From Persicitalea sp038235275 (GTDB lineage Bacteria; Bacteroidota; Bacteroidia; Cytophagales; Spirosomataceae), in the NCBI GenBank assembly GCA_038235275.1, contig JBBSUC010000016.1, positions 1 to 64,000 on the forward strand: a stretch of DNA of 64,000 bases. The letters are read 5' to 3'. Below the pieces are notes generated by a model, which was not told the DNA's origin, made no database searches, and was given only the letters and a program-made list of their open reading frames with translations. Shown piece after piece: positions 17,806 to 26,701 of this stretch. Positions within the stretch are counted from its first letter, which is position 1. Each line of letters starts with the position of its first letter. Made by a program: the position numbers and the translations under genes.

Positions 17806-19248
17806 ATGCATCTGAAAAAGTATTTACTCAGGCCCAGCCTGATTGCCGTGGTAGCGATGTTGAACGGTTGCCGTGCGTACTATCACCAGCCGACGACCCT
17901 CCATTCTGCCCGTTTGGGCGAGCAGACCTCCCTGACGGAGACACTCCGCTCCCTGCCCCCGCCCAAAGAGCCATTGGCTGCGGCCGTGTACAAATTTCGG
18001 GATCAAACCGGGCAGTACAAACCCGCCGAAATCTCCAATTTCTCCACGGCCGTCACGCAGGGGGCCACGAATATCCTGCTGAAGGCGATGGAGGACAGCA
18101 AGTGGTTTCTCAACATCGAGCGGGAGAACGTCAGTAATCTGCTGAATGAGCGCAAGATTATCCGGTCGAGCATGACGCAGTACAACAACACCAACGAGTT
18201 GCTACCACCCCTGCTGTTTGCGGGGATGATCATCGAAGGCGGCATTGTGTCGTACGATGCCAACATTATCACGGGCGGTGCCGGTCTCCGCTACTTCGGC
18301 GCGGGCGGTTCCACCGAGTACCGGCAGGACCGGGTGACGGTGTACCTGAGGGCCATTGCTACGCGCTCGGGCAAAATCCTGAAGACCGCCTATGCCTCCA
18401 AGACCCTCCTGTCCCAATCGGTCAACGCCAGTTTGTTCCGGTACGTGCGCTTCAAGCGAATCTTAGAAGCGGAAACGGGCTTTACTACCAATGAACCTTC
18501 GCAAATGGTCGTTACCGAGGCCATCGAGAAGGCTGTACAAGTGTTAATTCTGGAAGGAATTAAGGATAACCTGTGGAGTGCCGACGAGAAGTTTGCCGAA
18601 CAGACGCAAAAGCAACTGGCCGACTACGAAGCGGAAAAAACGGAAATCGCTGGTACCGATATCTACGGAATCACTAATGCCACCGAGCGGCCCCGGCTGA
18701 GCGTCACGCCCTACGTTTCGCTGCTGCGGCTGAACGGCGACTACGCGGTACGGAGTTGGAAACCGGGTTACGGTCTGAACGTCAACTATAACATTACGCC
18801 CCAATGGGGAATCCAGGCCAACGGATTCATGAGTTCATTTTCCTCTTTCACCGTCGACCGCTCGTTTACCCTGGACCGCAACTGGCGCAATGCCGACGCG
18901 TCGGTGGTGTACCTGGCGTTGCCTTTCCAACGCTATTCGCCCTTTTTCAGCTTGGGCGGGGGTGAGTCGCAGACCGCCACGGGTAGCGGTTTTTCCGAAA
19001 ATCTCAAGTCATTTGCTTACGCCAAGGCGGGTACGGGCTTAGAGGCGCTCGTAAGCAAACGGATCGGGTTCCGGGTCATGGCCGACTACTACCTAATGGC
19101 GAACGACCTGGTGGACGATGTGGCTAACGGTCAGTTGAACGACTCCTTCCTGCGTCTCTCGGCGGGTATATCCCTGTACATTGGTCGAGGGTCCAGAAAG
19201 CGGTCTGTGATGGCACCCGCCATGAACCAGGTCAATCCGACTAATTGA
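17806..19248 (+). CDS. csgG: CsgG-like curlin secretion channel with C-terminal extension
   Basis: CsgG is an outer-membrane lipoprotein that forms the nonameric export pore for curlin. The ATG at 17806 gives a lipoprotein signal with lipobox LNGC (Cys near 22). The CsgG domain covers about residues 45-270: AAVYKFRDQTGQYKP, the STAVTQGATNILLKAMEDS helix, WFLNIERENVSNLLNERKIIR and IIEGGIVSYDANIITGG. E. coli CsgG has 277 residues; this one has 480. The additional 190 residues (from about RPRLSVTPYVSLL) contain alternating amphipathic strands such as YGLNVNYNITPQWGIQAN and a terminal LSAGISLYIGRG, which looks like an 8-stranded outer-membrane barrel domain. The pore-lining role follows from the family; the extra barrel is an inference from strand pattern. 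Confidence 0.9.
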   Translation: MHLKKYLLRPSLIAVVAMLNGCRAYYHQPTTLHSARLGEQTSLTETLRSLPPPKEPLAAAVYKFRDQTGQYKPAEISNFSTAVTQGATNILLKAMEDSKWFLNIERENVSNLLNERKIIRSSMTQYNNTNELLPPLLFAGMIIEGGIVSYDANIITGGAGLRYFGAGGSTEYRQDRVTVYLRAIATRSGKILKTAYASKTLLSQSVNASLFRYVRFKRILEAETGFTTNEPSQMVVTEAIEKAVQVLILEGIKDNLWSADEKFAEQTQKQLADYEAEKTEIAGTDIYGITNATERPRLSVTPYVSLLRLNGDYAVRSWKPGYGLNVNYNITPQWGIQANGFMSSFSSFTVDRSFTLDRNWRNADASVVYLALPFQRYSPFFSLGGGESQTATGSGFSENLKSFAYAKAGTGLEALVSKRIGFRVMADYYLMANDLVDDVANGQLNDSFLRLSAGISLYIGRGSRKRSVMAPAMNQVNPTN

Positions 19249-19306
19249 GTCTCCCCCTTTAATTTCGTCAAGGAATTTTCAAAAATAATACCAATCCCTG
19301 TTATTC

Positions 19307-20830
19307 ATGAATTTCAAGTACAATCATGTAGTCCTTTTCCTGGTGGCCGCCCTGTCGGTAGCGTGGCTGGGTTCCTGCACCGAGGATGTGTTCGTCACGC
19401 CCAAGGTTTTTGGCAAGATCTCGGGCAAAGTTATCGACAACGTCACCAAGCAACCGCTATCGGGGGTTCTGGTCAAGCTCAACCCCTCGGGCAGAAGCCT
19501 ACAGACGGATACGACCGGCACCTTCCAGTTCGACAGCCTACTCGCGGGAAAATATACGATCAGCGCGGAAAAGAAGTCGCTATTTACCGAATACGTCACG
19601 GTGGAAGTTACCGAAATACAGAATAACTTTATTACGATCTATATGTCGGAGGACATTAAGTCCAACCGCGCCCCGACCAAGCCGACTAATCCGAAGCCCG
19701 CCATCGGAACCGCCGTGGGTGACGTGAACAACGTGCTGCTGAGTTGGACTGCCACCGACCCGGACCGCGACACGCTGCGGTACGACGTCTATCTTTTCAA
19801 AGAGGGTACCTCGCCCGGTACGCCTTACGCCGCCAATTTCAACAACGACACGCTCATTGTAAACAACCTGGAGTACGACAAAACTTACTACTGGCAGGTG
19901 GTGGCCAAGGACAAGCGAGAATCGGTGTTCAGCGAGATATGGACATTCACCACGCCGAAATTCCCCGCGCTGAATTATGTGTTTGCCCGCGCAGAGGGGG
20001 GGAGCTACCAGATTTATGCCGCCAATGACGACAAGACAATTGTGAAACTCACCAGCCAGGGCAGCAACTGGCGGCCGGTCGTGAGTCCCGATCGGGAGAA
20101 AATTGCCTTTATTTCCAATCGGACTACGAGCCTGCACGTCTATATCGTCAACCGCGACGGAACGGGCCTGCGGAAGGTGACGACCGTACCTGTGGCCGGA
20201 CTTATGCCTTTGGACTTGTCGATCAGCTGGGCCAACAACGGCTCCAGGATTATTTACCCCGCCAATAACAAGCTTTTTTCGATAGAGACGGACGGAACCG
20301 GCAGGGTCGAGGTGGCCAGCGCGGCGAACGGACGGCAGTTTGCCGGGGCCGACTGGAACGAAGCCACCAAAGCCATCGTGGCTCGGACGACCGGAGAAAG
20401 CGTATACGACAACGAACTTCTTTTGATTCGGAGCGACGGTTCTAAGGAAAATCTTCTGAATTCCTCCCGGCGCGTAAGCAATCCGGTGCTTTCCATCGAC
20501 GGCGGGGAGGTCTTGTTCTCAATGGACACAAACGATTTCAGAAATGAGCAGGGAAGGCAGATAGACGCTCGAATTTTCGAGCTTTATTTGCCCGGGAAAG
20601 GGCTGCAAGACCTTTCCAGTATCGTGGGTAATAACAATAACACCGGCTCGAAACCGGGCGGCACCAACGACCTCGACCCCCGATACTCGCCCAACGGCCA
20701 AGGCATCATTTTCACCAACGTCATCAACGACGACCAGTCGATCCCCGCCCTGTACACGGCTGACCTGTCCGGCAGGTCGCGAACCAAGATTATCAGTAAC
20801 GCCGAAATGGGTTTCTGGCGCCAGCAGTAA
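19307..20830 (+). CDS. Lipoprotein with carboxypeptidase-regulatory, FN3 and TolB-like propeller domains
   Basis: The 507-residue protein starts with a lipoprotein signal (lipobox LGSC, Cys at about 24). Next comes a carboxypeptidase-regulatory-like beta sandwich (about 35-115, GKVIDNVTKQPLSGVLVKL and GTFQFDSLLAGKYTIS), then a fibronectin type III-like domain (about 125-215, with YYWQVVAKDKRESVFSEIWTF), and then a TolB/WD40-like beta-propeller (about 225-505). The propeller blades show the repeated pattern of SPDREKIAFISNR, NNGSRIIYPANNKLFSI, LSIDGGEVLFSM and SPNGQGIIFTNV. It is 58 bp after csgG and ends 13 bp before the next gene, so it is probably part of the curli operon. A role as surface-exposed scaffold or matrix-binding protein is likely; no enzyme motif is visible. 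Confidence 0.78.
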   Translation: MNFKYNHVVLFLVAALSVAWLGSCTEDVFVTPKVFGKISGKVIDNVTKQPLSGVLVKLNPSGRSLQTDTTGTFQFDSLLAGKYTISAEKKSLFTEYVTVEVTEIQNNFITIYMSEDIKSNRAPTKPTNPKPAIGTAVGDVNNVLLSWTATDPDRDTLRYDVYLFKEGTSPGTPYAANFNNDTLIVNNLEYDKTYYWQVVAKDKRESVFSEIWTFTTPKFPALNYVFARAEGGSYQIYAANDDKTIVKLTSQGSNWRPVVSPDREKIAFISNRTTSLHVYIVNRDGTGLRKVTTVPVAGLMPLDLSISWANNGSRIIYPANNKLFSIETDGTGRVEVASAANGRQFAGADWNEATKAIVARTTGESVYDNELLLIRSDGSKENLLNSSRRVSNPVLSIDGGEVLFSMDTNDFRNEQGRQIDARIFELYLPGKGLQDLSSIVGNNNNTGSKPGGTNDLDPRYSPNGQGIIFTNVINDDQSIPALYTADLSGRSRTKIISNAEMGFWRQQ

Positions 20831-20843
20831 ACCGACAGTTGCC

Positions 20844-22817
20844 ATGAGCGGTATCGTAGGGATGATCCGGTGGGATGGTCAGCAAGCCGACCCTGATCTG
20901 GTTTGGCGCATGGCCGGGCGCATCCAACACCGGGGAGCCGACGGAATCACCCGCCTGCACCGGGACGGGATATCGGTGGCTTACCTTCACCTCAATGTTA
21001 CGCCCGAGTCGTTTTACGAAGCCCAGCCGCTGATCAGCCACCGGGGTAACATCCTGCTGGCCGACGCCCGGATCGACAACCGCGAGGAACTGCTGGATCA
21101 ACTGGGATTGGCCGATGGCACGGAAGAAGATAGCATTCCCGACAGCCGCCTGATTATGGCCGCCTACGAGAAATGGGACGCCGAATGCTTGGATCATCTA
21201 GTGGGTGACTTTGCCTTTGCAATTTGGGAACCCGCCACCCAAACCCTCTTTTGCGGACGCGATCATTCCGGGGTGCGTCCGTTTTTTTATCATCACATGT
21301 CGGGAGAGTATTTTCTGTTTGCTTCGGAAATCAAGGCATTGTGGGCGTTCGATGGCCTTGATAAAAAAATAAACGACCGCCATACGGCCAATTACCTCGC
21401 GCACTGGGGGCAATTCAACATTTACCAGCACACCACTTTTTACGAAGGGGTGAACAGCCTCCCCCCTGCCCACTGCCTGACGGTCGATCAACGACGGCTC
21501 GAAGAAAAAATGTACTGGACGATCGATCCGAAACAGTACGCGTTCGGCAGCGATGAAGAATACCTGGCGGCCTTTGAAGAAACGTTTCTGGAAGCAGTAC
21601 GGTGTCGCATCAGGACACCTTTTGGGGTGAGTTCTTTCCTGAGCGGCGGACTGGACTCGTCGTCGGTAGCGGCTGTGGCCAGTACGTTCCTGAGTAAAGA
21701 GGGCAAAACCCTCGATACCTACTACATCGACACTCAAATGGAAGAAACCTCCGAACGGGAGTATGTCCTGCCTTTCCTGGCGAAGCATCCGGTCAGCCAC
21801 CGGGAAGTCACGATCGAAGGCGAGTATTACGAAAACCTAGCGGAGGTGGCTGTGGTCACCGACATGCCGGAAATGTTTTCCCTGAACTACAAGCACTTTC
21901 TGCCCGTGCTGCGCGGCGTCTCCCGAGCCGGTAGCCGGGTGTTGCTGACTGGCAGCGACGGTGACACAGTGGTGGGCTACGGCACGGACTACATCTACGA
22001 GGCTGTGGCCCGGGGCGACTGGCGGGAAGCCGCCCGGCGGCTGGGGCAGTCCAACGACCGGCGTGAATACGTGAAGGCGTACGGTTCGAAGGCGGGCGGC
22101 GAGCGGCATTCCCGAGTGGTTTCCCGGATGCTGCTGGGCGTCCTGCCTGGAATGTACGGTCCGAGGCGGGCGAAATGGGAGTTTCTCAAAGGTGCGCTCT
22201 ATTACTTGCGAATTCCGCCCCGATACCTGCTGGACATCTTGTCCGAGAAATTTTCCCGCCAACTGATCGCGCCCATCGATTATGCCGTCGACCCCAAGTT
22301 AGCGAAGCAGGTCATGCCCTTTATGAAAGCAGGACCCGAACACCACCCGACCACCAACCTGTTGATGAACCGGGGGATGCTTTTTCAGATGATGAGTGAA
22401 ATCAGCGAATACTATGACATCATTGGGGCGCATCACCAAATTCAGATCTGCCACCCATTCTTCGACAAACGGCTGATCGAACTGTGCCTGTTCATTCCCC
22501 CGCGCCTCAAGTTCTACGAAGGCTTCGGGCGCGGCCCCTTACGCGCCGCCATGCGGGATTTGTTGCCGGAAAAACTCCTACAGCGAAAAAGCAAGATCGA
22601 TTTCACCAATTATGTCAACGGGCAACTGGACGATATGGAGCGCAGTCCCCACGAATTCATCGAGGAAAATAAAAGCCTCTTGGATGGGTACGTCGTCTCC
22701 AACCGCCCGCCATCCGAATCCGCAGACGGCTTATCAGCCGAGAATAAAACCGAATGGCAGCGGCTGCACCACCGCATCCTGTACTTTCTGCAATGGCGCA
22801 AAGCGCAGGGAATTTGA
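20844..22817 (+). CDS. Asparagine-synthetase-like amide ligase with Ser2 (lasso-cyclase-like)
   Basis: The protein has the two AsnB domains: an N-terminal Ntn-type glutaminase fold (residues 2-200) and a C-terminal ATP-dependent adenylating domain (about 215-600) with the PPi loop SGGLDSSSVA and a second motif LLTGSDGDTVVGYG. In true glutamine-dependent asparagine synthetases residue 2 is the catalytic Cys (MCGI); here it reads MSGIVG, so glutamine hydrolysis should not occur. The C-terminal pattern HPFFDKRLIELCLFIPPRLK, then RAAMRDLLP and RKSKIDF, resembles lasso-peptide cyclases and beta-lactam-synthetase-like enzymes, which bind ATP to form an amide from a carboxylate. It follows the propeller lipoprotein by 13 bp in the curli locus. 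Substrate unknown; the Asp of the peptide encoded at 9897 is a possible one. A cell-surface polysaccharide amidation role is an alternative. Confidence 0.82.
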   Translation: MSGIVGMIRWDGQQADPDLVWRMAGRIQHRGADGITRLHRDGISVAYLHLNVTPESFYEAQPLISHRGNILLADARIDNREELLDQLGLADGTEEDSIPDSRLIMAAYEKWDAECLDHLVGDFAFAIWEPATQTLFCGRDHSGVRPFFYHHMSGEYFLFASEIKALWAFDGLDKKINDRHTANYLAHWGQFNIYQHTTFYEGVNSLPPAHCLTVDQRRLEEKMYWTIDPKQYAFGSDEEYLAAFEETFLEAVRCRIRTPFGVSSFLSGGLDSSSVAAVASTFLSKEGKTLDTYYIDTQMEETSEREYVLPFLAKHPVSHREVTIEGEYYENLAEVAVVTDMPEMFSLNYKHFLPVLRGVSRAGSRVLLTGSDGDTVVGYGTDYIYEAVARGDWREAARRLGQSNDRREYVKAYGSKAGGERHSRVVSRMLLGVLPGMYGPRRAKWEFLKGALYYLRIPPRYLLDILSEKFSRQLIAPIDYAVDPKLAKQVMPFMKAGPEHHPTTNLLMNRGMLFQMMSEISEYYDIIGAHHQIQICHPFFDKRLIELCLFIPPRLKFYEGFGRGPLRAAMRDLLPEKLLQRKSKIDFTNYVNGQLDDMERSPHEFIEENKSLLDGYVVSNRPPSESADGLSAENKTEWQRLHHRILYFLQWRKAQGI

Positions 22818-22823
22818 TACAGA

Positions 22824-22867
22824 TTTGGCTTATTCTTAAATTTGGCAAAATCTAAGAATAAGCCAAA
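22824..22867 (+). terminator. Perfect 15-bp inverted repeat after the asparagine-synthetase-like gene
   Basis: TTTGGCTTATTCTTA at 22824-22838 pairs perfectly with 22853-22867 across a 14-nt loop. It starts 7 bp after the stop codon. There is no real T tract, so it may act as a transcript-end stabiliser or a weak terminator; it ends 16 bp before the next coding region. Confidence 0.6.
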
Positions 22868-22882
22868 ATCCTGACCATCGCC

Positions 22883-24134
22883 ATGCCGATTTTCCTGCTC
22901 ACGGTGCTGGGCGAGAAACTCTACGGCTGGCTCCGCTTCCGTCATCATTTTAAGAACATGGACATGATCTCGAGCCTTAGCTCGGGTTTCACCAATAGTT
23001 TGAAAGATGCGCTGGGGCTGGGGATTTCCATTATCACTTACGCCTGGATGGTGGAGCATTGGGCCATTTTTGAGATTAAATCCACGGTAGGGGTATGGCT
23101 GATTGCCTCTGTGGCCCTGGATTTGGCGGGTTACCTCGGTCATTTGCTCAATCACAAAATCAACATTCTCTGGAACCGCCACCTCATTCACCACAGTAGC
23201 GAGGAGTTCAACCTGGCCTGCGCCCTGCGGCAGAGCATTTCGGGGATCGTCAATATTTTCACTATTTTTCTGATACCCGCCGCCATTGTGGGCGTGCCCG
23301 CCATCGTCATTGCGGTGCTGGCCCCGATCCACCTGTTCGCGCAGTTTTGGTACAACACGGTGTACATTGGCTGCATGGGTTTTGGGGAGAAATTCCTGGT
23401 TACGCCCTCTCACCACCGCGTTCACCACGCGATCAACCCGATTTATATCGACAAAAAACCACGGGCAGATTCTGATTATTTGGGACAAAATCTTTGGCAC
23501 TTTTCAGGAAGAACTACCTGATGTGCCGCCCGTGTACGGCATCACCCGTCCGGTAAGCACCTGGAATCCGATCAAGATCAATTGGGGACACTTCTGGCTG
23601 CTGGTGCAGGATGCCTGGCGCACCCAAAACTGGTACGACAAAGCCCACATTTGGTTCATGCCCACGGGATGGCGTCCCACCGACCTGCCGGATCGTTTTC
23701 CTCTCAAGAAAATCGAGGATGTTTACAATTTTGAGAAATACGCCCCCACCGCCTCTCCCACCCTCATCGCCTGGATCTGGACGCAGTTTACCTTCACTTT
23801 TGTGCTGATTTTTACCCTTTTCAGCAACCTGGTGCAAATTGGCTTGCCCAACGCCATATTCTACGGAGCTTTCATTACCCTGGGCATCTATGCCTACACT
23901 GAACTCATGGATCGCAACTCCAACGTCTGGCTCTGGGAAACCGCCAAAAACGCCATCGGCCTGGGCATTCTGTTTTATATGGGCAACTGGTTTGGCGTAG
24001 AAACACCAGGAAATTGGCTCGGCTACGCCATCGGAAGCTATTTCGTCTTGGCCACGGGCGTAACGATTGCGTTTACGATCCTTGACATAAAAAAAACCAC
24101 TCCCGGGACGGGGCAGGTTTTGGAATGGGCATAA
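22883..24134 (+). pseudogene. Sterol desaturase / fatty acid hydroxylase family membrane protein, frameshifted
   Basis: The family uses a di-iron centre held by His clusters in the membrane to hydroxylate or desaturate lipids, or to cleave alkyl-glycerol ethers. The first frame (22883-23521) carries membrane helices and His boxes HLLNH, HLIHHSSEEFN and SHHRVHHAIN. The second (to 24134) carries the rest: NHGQILIIWDKIFGTFQEE, WNPIKINWGHFW and four further membrane helices. The two join correctly if one A is removed from the six-A run near 23453-23458, giving YIDKNHGQILIIWDKIFGTF. All expected His motifs are then present. A single homopolymer lesion may be a real mutation, a phase-variable tract or a sequencing error. 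The N terminus may also be slightly short: the frame is open only a few codons upstream and has no better ATG. Confidence 0.82.
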
Positions 24135-24141
24135 CCCCTTC

Positions 24142-25110
24142 CTACCGTATCGCCGAAGCATACCTTACCTCGTAGCGATTGATCCAGTCGAGCAGGCTGT
24201 TGACATCGGGGACGTGGAATAGTTCGCTGCCGGGATTCATCGTGGCAGCCGTACCACAGGCCACGCCCATGCGGGCGGCCTCGCGCACGGTTTTGCCCTG
24301 CGAGAGCGTCCAGACCATTCCCGCCACCATGCTGTCGCCCGCTCCGACTGTGCTTTTTTTCGTTACTGGCGGCGCGGGGATATGCTCCACGTAGTCGGAT
24401 GTGACGAGCATGGCCCCCATCGGCCCCATCGAAATCACCACGATTTCGCAGTTGCCCCGGATAATCAGGGCGCGGGCCGCTTCGTCTAGTTCGTCCATTT
24501 CCAACTTGTCCACCCCAACCAGTTCTTTTAGTTCGGTCACGTTGGGCTTCAAAAGGTACACGCCCGCCTCCGAAGCCAGCCGCAACGACTCCCCCGAGGT
24601 ATCGGCGATAAACTTGGCCCCCTGTCGCTTGGCCAGTTCGGCAATCTGCTGGTAAAAATCAGTTGGGACGCCCGGCGGCAGGCTGCCGCTAGCGATGATG
24701 AACGACGGGTGCGGGTCAATTTCTTCCAGCGTGTCCATGATGGCTTCCACTTCGGTAGGCATCAGTTGGGTGCCAGGCATTCCGAAGCGGTACTGTAGCC
24801 CGGTGGTGGTTTCGACGATGTTGAGGTTTTCCCGCGTCCACTCCTTGGTTTCCACGATTCGTATGGAAACATTTTCGGCCTTTACGAGTTTTTGCAAGCG
24901 TTGTCCGGTGGGACCGCCGGAGGTGAATACTGCAATGGGGTCACCGCCCAGACGGTGAATGGCTTTGGCTACATTGATGCCGCCGCCACCCGCCTCGAAA
25001 AGAGGCGTGTCGCAACGAAGCTTGTTATCCGGCACCAGCCGCTCGACGGTGGTACTCTTATCCACCGCCGGGTTGACGGTGAGGGTTACGATGGGCTTCT
25101 TAGGAGGCAT
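24142..25110 (-). CDS. PfkB-family hexose-phosphate kinase (1-phosphofructokinase / Pfk-2 type)
   Basis: The 322-residue ribokinase-fold enzyme transfers phosphate from ATP to a sugar phosphate. The N-terminal part has TLTVNPAVDKSTTVERL and the substrate-binding EAGGGGINVAKAIHRLGG block characteristic of the LacC/FruK/PfkB subgroup; the C-terminal part has the catalytic anion-hole motif KSTVGAGDSMVAGMVW with the base Asp. The length is typical. Whether the substrate is fructose 1-phosphate, fructose 6-phosphate or tagatose 6-phosphate cannot be decided from motifs. The gene converges on the frameshifted desaturase gene with only 7 bp between. A separate ATP-dependent PfkA is encoded at 62.2 kb. 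Confidence 0.85.
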   Translation of the reverse strand: MPPKKPIVTLTVNPAVDKSTTVERLVPDNKLRCDTPLFEAGGGGINVAKAIHRLGGDPIAVFTSGGPTGQRLQKLVKAENVSIRIVETKEWTRENLNIVETTTGLQYRFGMPGTQLMPTEVEAIMDTLEEIDPHPSFIIASGSLPPGVPTDFYQQIAELAKRQGAKFIADTSGESLRLASEAGVYLLKPNVTELKELVGVDKLEMDELDEAARALIIRGNCEIVVISMGPMGAMLVTSDYVEHIPAPPVTKKSTVGAGDSMVAGMVWTLSQGKTVREAARMGVACGTAATMNPGSELFHVPDVNSLLDWINRYEVRYASAIR

Positions 25111-25189
25111 TTTTTAAGATTTTGAAGGGGTGCAAAGATAATAATTCATGCGTTGGCAAATCACAAAGTTTAGCGGTGGAGGCCGGAAA

Positions 25190-25888
25190 CTATTCATCGC
25201 TTTTGCCAAAAGCTAACCCCGCGCTCAGCAACACATATCCCCCCACGATCAGCGGCACTGCCAAAAATCCCAGCCCCCCCAGCAAAACCGCTGCCGCCAG
25301 CAGAAAGCTATACCGCACTTCGTTCCCGGCCCAGCCGAACGATTTGAATTTTAGGGCAAAAAGTGGCAGTTCTGCGACGAGTAGGAACGACATGATCGCG
25401 GTAAAAATAAGCAGATTGATTGTGTTCACGATCACCGGCTCCCATTCGGGGTAGTTGCGGAGAATAAAAGGCAACGACGCTACCAGCAGGGCGTTGGCGG
25501 GCGTGGGAACGCCGATGAACGAGTCGCTCTGCCGGGGGTCGATATTAAACTTGGCTAACCGCAGCGCCGAGCAGACGGCCATCAGGAAAGCCAGATTGGG
25601 AATCCACAAATCTTCCAGCCCCGGCACCGAGCGCAGCAGAAGTTGGTAAATGATCATAGCGGGCAACACGCCGAAGGTCGTCATATCGGCCAATGAATCC
25701 AGCTCTTTACCAATGGGCGAACTGACTTTGAGCAGCCGCGCTGCGAAGCCATCGAAAAAATCGAAGACCGCCGCCAACCCAATCAAGGCGCAGGATAGCA
25801 GCATATTGTTGTGAAAAACCTCCACAATTCCCACGCAGCCGCAGAGTAGGTTGGCGCAGGTGAGGGCGTTGGGAATGTGTCGTTTCAT
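25190..25888 (-). CDS. pssA: CDP-diacylglycerol--serine O-phosphatidyltransferase
   Basis: This inner-membrane enzyme makes phosphatidylserine from CDP-diacylglycerol and L-serine. The CDP-alcohol phosphotransferase motif DGxxAR(x8)GxxxDxxxD is present as DGFAARLLKVSSPIGKELDS followed by LAD, near residues 46-70, with all the acidic residues that hold the divalent metals. The sequence starts with the typical MKRHIPNALTCANLLCGC. About seven membrane helices follow in 232 residues, the usual size of the Bacteroidota type. It ends 80 bp from the kinase gene and lies 15 bp downstream of an MBL-fold gene. Its pathway partner Psd is encoded at 58.7 kb. Confidence 0.92.
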   Translation of the reverse strand: MKRHIPNALTCANLLCGCVGIVEVFHNNMLLSCALIGLAAVFDFFDGFAARLLKVSSPIGKELDSLADMTTFGVLPAMIIYQLLLRSVPGLEDLWIPNLAFLMAVCSALRLAKFNIDPRQSDSFIGVPTPANALLVASLPFILRNYPEWEPVIVNTINLLIFTAIMSFLLVAELPLFALKFKSFGWAGNEVRYSFLLAAAVLLGGLGFLAVPLIVGGYVLLSAGLAFGKSDE

Positions 25889-25903
25889 GGAGATTCCGGC
25901 GAG

Positions 25904-26542
25904 TTACTGCAAAAAGGGGTTGTGCTTTTTCTCGTAACCTATACTCGTCGGCTGCATGTGTCCGGCGTACACGGTGTAGTCGTCGGGCAGCGTAAAAAGC
26001 TGCGTTCGGATACTGCTTAATAGCGTGTTCATATCGCCGCCGGGCAGGTCGGTGCGGCCAATACTCTGCCGGAACAGGACATCACCGCCGATGACGAACT
26101 TTTGCGCGTCGTTGACGAAAGCCGCGTGGCCGGGTGCGTGGCCGGGAACAAAGATAATTTTCAGGCTTGAATCACCGAACTCCACTGTTTCTCCCGCTTC
26201 GAGCCAGCGCTCTACAGTGGGTTCGTCAAAAGTGGGAAAGCCGTAGTTCGGTGCATAGGTCTTGACGGCCCGCAGCAACGGCTCGTCCAGGCGGTGCAGC
26301 GCGAAGGGAATTTTGTAGGTATTTTTTAGTTTGGTAACGCCCAGCACGTGATCGATGTGGGCGTGGGTGTTATAAATTCCGACGGGTTTCAAATCATTTT
26401 TTTTGATAAAATCGTTGAGTTCCTGGTATTCCTGCGGCTCGTAACAACCAGGATCGACGATGATCGCCTCCTTGGTTTCGTCGTAGAGTAGGTAGGTATT
26501 TTCGGAAAAAGGACTGAATACGAAAGACTGGATTTGAATCAT
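25904..26542 (-). CDS. MBL-fold metallohydrolase (glyoxalase II-like)
   Basis: This cytosolic hydrolase of 212 residues belongs to the metallo-beta-lactamase fold. The metal-binding motif is THAHIDHVLG (HxHxDH), followed by the second His in VPGHAPGHAAF and a metal-bridging Asp in FVIGGDVLFRQSIGRTDLPG. The N terminus FSENTYLLYDETKEAIIVDPG is the usual start of YcbL/GloB-like proteins. These hydrolyse thioesters such as hydroxyacylglutathione, though many Bacteroidota members have unknown substrates. The gene precedes pssA by 15 bp in the same orientation. Confidence 0.87.
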   Translation of the reverse strand: MIQIQSFVFSPFSENTYLLYDETKEAIIVDPGCYEPQEYQELNDFIKKNDLKPVGIYNTHAHIDHVLGVTKLKNTYKIPFALHRLDEPLLRAVKTYAPNYGFPTFDEPTVERWLEAGETVEFGDSSLKIIFVPGHAPGHAAFVNDAQKFVIGGDVLFRQSIGRTDLPGGDMNTLLSSIRTQLFTLPDDYTVYAGHMQPTSIGYEKKHNPFLQ

Positions 26543-26626
26543 GGGTCGGGATGAGTTGGAACTGCGAAGTTAGCAAACTGAATCCAAACCGTTTCGATCT
26601 GAACAATGGGTAAGCATTTTCACAAA

Positions 26627-26655
26627 AAATCCCCCGCCTTCGAGGCAGGGGATTT
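26627..26655. terminator. Bidirectional terminator between the MBL and stress-protein genes
   Basis: AAATCCCC-C-GCC (26627-26638) pairs with GGC-A-GGGGATTT (26644-26655) around the loop TTCGA, leaving one mismatch. It sits 46 bp after the end of the stress-protein gene (minus strand) and could serve that transcript, since A/T runs flank both sides. Confidence 0.75.
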
Positions 26656-26701
26656 ACGAGTGCTGCTTTAACGCAAAAAATCCTTGCGCCTTTACAGATT
26701 T

